A stretch of 64,000 bases of DNA from Bradyrhizobium arachidis (lineage in GTDB: Bacteria > Pseudomonadota > Alphaproteobacteria > Rhizobiales > Xanthobacteraceae): positions 9,007,501 through 9,071,500 of the forward strand of contig NZ_CP077970.1 in the NCBI RefSeq assembly GCF_024758505.1. Direction: 5' to 3'. The translations under genes and the position numbers were made by a program. The notes beneath the pieces are model-generated. The model worked only from the letters and a program-made list of their open reading frames with translations, had not been told where the DNA came from and made no database searches. Below are positions 60,224-64,000 of this stretch, piece by piece. How positions within the stretch are numbered: position 1 is the first letter of the stretch; every line of letters begins with the position of its first letter.

Positions 60224-61135
60224 TTGTCCGCATCAGGCACGGCGCCGCGCATCCTTTGCATCGGCATTCCCGTGCGCGACCTGACGTTTCGCGTCGAGAG
60301 CGTGCCCGCGCGCGGCAGCAAGGCCAACGCCACCCATCTCTCCGAGATTTGCGGCGGCAACGCGCTCAACGCCGCCATCGCAATCGCGCGACTGGGTGGC
60401 CGCGCATCGCTGGCAGGTCCCATGGGCGATGCCGGCGAGGCATCGAGCGGATTCATTCTGGACCAGATGGCCCGCGAGGGCATCGAGACCGGGCATGTCG
60501 TACGCATGGCGGGCGTAATGACGCCCGTGTCGGCCATCGCGATCGACGCGACCGGCGAGCGCACCCTCACCATCTACCGCGATCCCGGCCTGTGGCGCGT
60601 GACGCTGCCGGACGCCGACGAACTGCTTGCCGACTGCCAGGCGATCCTCGTCGAAAGCCGCTGTGCGGCGTTTTGCATCGAGCTCTGTGACGCGGCGCGC
60701 CGGCGCGGCATTCCCGTCATCGTCGGCGTTGATCGCGCGATGCTGTTGAACGACACCCTGCTCACGGCGGCCTCGCACATCCTGTTCGCGAGCGAACAGG
60801 TGCAGGAGACCGCGGGCATTGCCGATGACGGCGAAGCCCTGAAATACCTCGCCGGGGTGACACCGGCCTTCCTGGCCGCCACCCGAGGCCCGCATGGGAC
60901 GATCTGGTTGAACGAGAGGGGCGAGTTGGAGGAAACGGCCGCCTTTCCGGTTCAGGCGGTGGACACGCTCGGAGCCGGCGATGTCTTCCATGGCGCCTTC
61001 GCGCTTCGGCTCGCCGAAGGCCGGGATGCGCGGGAAGCGCTGCGATTCGCCTCTGCGGCGGCAGCGCTGAAATGCACCCGCTTCGGTGGCGGCTCGTCCG
61101 CCCCACAACGTATTGAAGTTGAAGAGCTTTTGTGA
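60224..61135 (+). CDS. PfkB-family sugar kinase
   Basis: 303 residues with a TTG start. The N-terminal part has ILCIGIPVRDLTFRVESVPARGSKANA and GGNALNAAIAIARLGGRASLAGPMGDA. The C-terminal signature DTLGAGDVFHGAFAL contains the catalytic Asp and the anion hole. It phosphorylates a sugar or related alcohol with ATP. The N-terminus recalls sulfofructose or ketohexokinase-like members, but specificity cannot be read from sequence. It lies directly after nudC on the same strand. Confidence 0.9.
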   Translation: MSASGTAPRILCIGIPVRDLTFRVESVPARGSKANATHLSEICGGNALNAAIAIARLGGRASLAGPMGDAGEASSGFILDQMAREGIETGHVVRMAGVMTPVSAIAIDATGERTLTIYRDPGLWRVTLPDADELLADCQAILVESRCAAFCIELCDAARRRGIPVIVGVDRAMLLNDTLLTAASHILFASEQVQETAGIADDGEALKYLAGVTPAFLAATRGPHGTIWLNERGELEETAAFPVQAVDTLGAGDVFHGAFALRLAEGRDAREALRFASAAAALKCTRFGGGSSAPQRIEVEELL

Positions 61136-61245
61136 TCCGCCCCGGACGGGGGTGCGACAGTGGCGCCGAGATTATAGGCTTGCGATAGAAGAATTTTCTC
61201 TATATCAGGGAAACTAGCCCTCATAATGGAACAAAGTTCTCTGAA

Positions 61246-61755
61246 ATGACCGACCTCGCCGTCCAACTCCCCGAGACCAACCGCCGCCTCGACGCCATCG
61301 ATCGCAAGATCCTGATGGTGCTCCAGGACGATGCCTCATTGTCCGTCGCCGAGATCGGCGACCGGGTCGGCCTGTCCTCCACCCCCTGCTGGAAGCGCAT
61401 CCAGCGCCTCGAGGCCGACGGCGTGATCCTGAAGCGGGTCGCCCTGGTCGACCAGAACAAGATCGGGCTCGGCATCTCGGTGTTCGTGTCGGTGGAGAGC
61501 TCAGACCATTCCGACGCCTGGCTGAAGAAGTTCGCCGAGGCCGTCAGCGCCATGCCCGAGGTGATGGAGTTCTACCGCATGGCCGGCGACGTCGATTACA
61601 TGCTGCGCGTCGTGGTCGCGGACATGCAGAGCTATGACGTGTTCTACAAGAAGCTGATCAGCGCGGTGCCGCTGAAGAACGTCACCTCGCGCTTTGCGAT
61701 GGAGAAGATCAAGTCGGTCACCGCGCTGCCGATCCCGGCGGTGGTGGCGGCGTAA
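61246..61755 (+). CDS. Lrp/AsnC-family transcriptional regulator
   Basis: 169 residues. The N-terminal winged helix-turn-helix (RLDAIDRKILMVLQDDASLSVAEIGDRVGLSSTPCWKRIQRLEADGVI) is followed by a RAM ligand-binding domain (MPEVMEFYRMAGDVDYMLRVVVADMQSYDVFYKKLI). It probably senses an amino acid. A small dyad gaac-aaa-gttc (61229-61239) lies just before the ATG and could be an autoregulatory site. It is the nearest candidate regulator of the amino-acid operon at 53-58.7 kb, but this is a guess. Confidence 0.93.
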   Translation: MTDLAVQLPETNRRLDAIDRKILMVLQDDASLSVAEIGDRVGLSSTPCWKRIQRLEADGVILKRVALVDQNKIGLGISVFVSVESSDHSDAWLKKFAEAVSAMPEVMEFYRMAGDVDYMLRVVVADMQSYDVFYKKLISAVPLKNVTSRFAMEKIKSVTALPIPAVVAA

Positions 61756-61790
61756 GGCTGTTCAACGGAGGGCGACGCTCCTTCGGCAAT

Positions 61791-61880
61791 CGTCATGGCC
61801 GGGCTCGTCCCGACCATCCACGTCTTTGCATTCGCGCATGAGGAGAGGCGTGGATGCCCGGGACAGGCCGGGCATGACGG
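61791..61880. repeat. Palindromic intergenic repeat, family D copy 4
   Basis: cgtcatggccgggctcgtcccgaccatccacg and cgtggatgcccgggacaggccgggcatgacgg ends. It lies between the convergent Lrp and phosphomannomutase genes. Confidence 0.88.
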
Positions 61881-61914
61881 CGGAGATAGGGGCGCCCAGC
61901 ATCTTTGAAACTGC

Positions 61915-63414
61915 TCAGATCTTCTGATTGTACTCGCCGACCTCGGGATGGATGCCCAGCACGCTGTTCACCATCTCGAACATATCGTGCATGCGCTGCG
62001 CGGAGACGGGGCTCTCGACCACCACCACGAGCTCCGGCTTGTTGGAGGAGGCGCGCACCAGACCCCAGCTTCCGTCCTCCACCGTGACGCGGACGCCGTT
62101 GACGGTGACGAGGTCGCGGATCGACTGCCCGCCGATCTTCACGCCATTCTTGTGCAAGCCTTCGAAGTGCTTCACCACCGCGTCGATGACGCCGTATTTG
62201 ACCTCGTCGGCGCAATGCGGCGACATGGTCGGCGACGACCAGGTTTTTGGCAACGCGTCCTTCAGATCGGCCATCGACTTGCCGGGCGCACGGTCGAGCA
62301 TGTCGCAGATCGCGATCGCCGAAACCAGGCCATCGTCATAGCCGCGGCCAAACGGCTTGTTGAAGAAGAAGTGGCCGGATTTCTCGAAGCCGGCGAGCGC
62401 GCCCATCTCGTTGGTGCGGCGCTTCATGTAGGAATGGCCGGTCTTCCAATAGGCGGTCTTGGCGCCCTGCTTCTGCAGCACGGGATCGGTGACGAACAGA
62501 CCGGTCGACTTCACGTCGACGACGAACTGCGCGTCCTTGTGGATCGCCGACATGTCGCGCGCCAGCATCACGCCGACCTTGTCGGCAAAGATCTCCTCGC
62601 CGGTGTTGTCGACCACGCCGCAACGATCGCCGTCGCCGTCAAAGCCGAGGCCAACATCGGCCTTGTGATGCAGCACCGCGTCGCGGATCGCGTGCAGCAT
62701 CTCCATGTCTTCCGGATTCGGATTGTATTTCGGAAAGGTGTGGTCGAGCTCGGTGTCCAGCGGGATCACTTCGCAGCCGATCGCCTCCAGCACCTGCGGC
62801 GCGAACGCGCCGGCGGTGCCGTTGCCGCAGGCCGCGACCACCTTGAGCCTGCGCTTCAGCTTCGGGCGGCTGGTGAGGTCGGCGATGTAGCGCGCCGGAT
62901 AATTCTCGTGGAACTGGTAGGAGCCGCCGGCCTTGTTCTTGAACTCGGCGTTGAGCACGATCTGCTTGAGCCGCGTCATCTCATCGGGGCCGAAGGTGAG
63001 CGGCCGGTCGGCGCCCATCTTCACGCCGGTCCAGCCATTGTCGTTATGCGAGGCCGTGACCATGGCGACGCAGGGCACGTCGAGATCGAACTGCGCGAAA
63101 TAGGCCATCGGCGTCACCGCAAGCCCGATGTCGTGCACCTTGCAGCCGGCCGCCATCAGGCCGGAGATCAGCGCATATTTGATCGAGGCCGAATAGCCGC
63201 GGAAGTCGTGCCCTGTGACGATCTCTTGGCTGACGCCGAGCTCGGCGATCAGCGCGCCCAGCCCCATGCCGAGCGCCTGCACGCCCATCAGGTTGATTTC
63301 CTTCTGGAACAGCCAGCGGGCGTCGTATTCGCGAAAACCCGTGGCCTTCACCATCGGCTCGGATTCGAAGGCATAGGTGTTGGGCAGCAGCACGGATTTC
63401 GGCTTGGGGAACAT
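61915..63414 (-). CDS. Phosphomannomutase/phosphoglucomutase (AlgC/ManB-like)
   Basis: 499 residues, four-domain alpha-D-phosphohexomutase. The catalytic phospho-Ser motif is MVTASHNDNGWTGVKMG, the metal-binding loop is LGFDGDGDRCGVVD, the sugar-binding loop is GFEKSGHFFFN, and the phosphate-binding loop near the C-terminus is VRASSNKPELVV. It interconverts mannose-1-P/6-P and probably glucose-1-P/6-P for surface polysaccharides and LPS. The overall size fits the bifunctional PMM/PGM type. No sugar-nucleotide gene is next to it. Confidence 0.93.
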   Translation of the reverse strand: MFPKPKSVLLPNTYAFESEPMVKATGFREYDARWLFQKEINLMGVQALGMGLGALIAELGVSQEIVTGHDFRGYSASIKYALISGLMAAGCKVHDIGLAVTPMAYFAQFDLDVPCVAMVTASHNDNGWTGVKMGADRPLTFGPDEMTRLKQIVLNAEFKNKAGGSYQFHENYPARYIADLTSRPKLKRRLKVVAACGNGTAGAFAPQVLEAIGCEVIPLDTELDHTFPKYNPNPEDMEMLHAIRDAVLHHKADVGLGFDGDGDRCGVVDNTGEEIFADKVGVMLARDMSAIHKDAQFVVDVKSTGLFVTDPVLQKQGAKTAYWKTGHSYMKRRTNEMGALAGFEKSGHFFFNKPFGRGYDDGLVSAIAICDMLDRAPGKSMADLKDALPKTWSSPTMSPHCADEVKYGVIDAVVKHFEGLHKNGVKIGGQSIRDLVTVNGVRVTVEDGSWGLVRASSNKPELVVVVESPVSAQRMHDMFEMVNSVLGIHPEVGEYNQKI

Positions 63415-63593
63415 TGAAGACCGGTCTCGTTAATGGACAGAGGAATGACCGCAGCCATAGCGAATGCCTTGGCGTAGCGGAAGGCGGGATTAGCGGCTTA
63501 TGGCTGACAATTGCGGCAGATTGGTAACGGAGAAACCTTAACTGCCTTCGAGGCGGGCAAATAACTGCAATGTCGCGAAATATTCGGCGGAGC

Positions 63594-64000
63594 TTACTGC
63601 TCCAGAACCATCTGGCCGTTGGCGTATTCAAAGCGCTTGAGCCGGGAGAGGAAGGAGAGGCCGAGTAGATTCTCCGACAGCGCCTCGTCCGGCAGCACCA
63701 TGGCATCGACGTCGCGCACGATGATCCCGCCAACCTCGAGCATGGCAAGACGGGTGCGCGCGGCCTTGATGGTGCCATTGGCGGTGGTGACGGTCGCGTT
63801 GTAGTCGCCGCGTGCGGGACGCAGGCCGAAGCGAGCCGCGGACGTCTCGTTTAGCGCCACGACCGATGCACCGGTGTCGACCATGAAGCCGATGCGCTGG
63901 CCGTCGATGCGGCCGTCGGTCTGGAAGTGGCCGCGGGAATCGCGGGGGATGCGCAGGCTGCGATAGCCGGTCTGCGTGGGCGTCGCGACGGCGATGGTCC
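63594..64000 (-). CDS. Retropepsin-like aspartic protease (TIGR02281 type), 5' end outside window
   Basis: The C-terminal part of a clan AA aspartic protease. The active-site motif GFMVDTGASVVALNE is present, followed by VTTANGTIKAARTRLAMLEVGGIIVRDVDAMVLPDEALSENLLGLSFLSRL, as in bacterial retropepsin-like proteins. The reading frame is open to the window edge, where the sequence before the motif (GYRSLRIPRDSRGHFQTDGRIDGQRIGF) fits the same domain. A membrane anchor is likely beyond the edge. The function is unknown. Its stop lies 180 bases from the phosphomannomutase start, with nothing visible between. Confidence 0.85.
   Translation of the reverse strand, partial: TIAVATPTQTGYRSLRIPRDSRGHFQTDGRIDGQRIGFMVDTGASVVALNETSAARFGLRPARGDYNATVTTANGTIKAARTRLAMLEVGGIIVRDVDAMVLPDEALSENLLGLSFLSRLKRFEYANGQMVLEQ

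Noticed and set aside
61180..61206. Promoter for the Lrp/AsnC gene from ttgcga and tatatc.
   Set aside because: The spacing is only 15 bases and the boxes are weak, so I did not list it as a feature.

Overview
The window is a high-GC chromosomal segment of an alphaproteobacterium, most likely a Bradyrhizobium or a close Nitrobacteraceae relative. This is judged from the protein sequences, the rpmH-rnpA-yidC-engB-argB-dapD-dapE-truA-fmt-def and recR-ybaB-dnaX-ffs gene order, the density of ABC/TRAP binding proteins, and the many short palindromic intergenic repeats. No phage, insertion sequence, CRISPR array or integrated element was seen. Names rest on motif reading only; no database search was possible.

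Region 1 (1-7.5 kb, minus strand): a dipeptide/oligopeptide-type ABC transporter (binding protein, two permeases, one polypeptide with two ATPase domains) runs directly into an AtzG/HpxX-AtzE/HpxY-AtzH/HpxZ amidohydrolase set. This looks like an uptake-plus-hydrolysis operon for a ureide or amide. The second permease carries an apparent one-base frameshift in its conserved GRDIFSR segment.

Region 2 (7.7-15 kb): a secreted caspase-like protease faces three small exported proteins, two of them tandem paralogues. Then follow an atypical APH-fold kinase, an emfourin-like inhibitor next to a protealysin-like M4 protease, and an orphan UgpB-like binding protein.

Region 3 (15-21.6 kb): a TRAP-type binding protein without permease is co-linear with a histidine kinase, a receiver-histidine kinase hybrid and an OmpR-type regulator. 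An ECF sigma factor follows, with a leader rich in dyads.

Region 4 (22-31.3 kb): CcdA-like and thioredoxin-like redox proteins, a membrane protein with a duplicated domain, an L,D-transpeptidase with a possible FixK/FNR site, an amino-acid binding protein, two acyl-CoA dehydrogenase subunits, a carboxymuconolactone-decarboxylase-like protein, a 58-residue protein, a receiver lacking its phospho-acceptor Asp, an AraC remnant and tRNA-Arg(ACG).

Region 5 (31.5-53 kb): mostly core genes. These are an orphan histidine kinase, rpmH, rnpA, yidC, engB, a DUF423 protein, argB, a DUF1036 protein, a HAD nucleotidase, dapD, a DUF805 protein, dapE, truA, fmt, def, rmuC, a GIY-YIG protein, ampG, two secreted paralogues, recR, ybaB, dnaX and the SRP RNA.

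Region 6 (53-64 kb): an amino-acid ABC transporter continues into an SDR-like protein, a muconate-cycloisomerase-group enzyme and a DadA-like FAD oxidoreductase, probably a catabolic operon. Then follow a HIT protein, nudC, a PfkB kinase, an Lrp/AsnC regulator, a phosphomannomutase and a partial retropepsin-like protease.

The strongest candidates for under-described biology are the caspase/exported-protein locus, the M4 protease-inhibitor-kinase operon, the binding-protein-linked two-component cascade, the amino-acid transport/racemase/oxidase operon with a catalytically altered SDR, and the sigma-factor leader.
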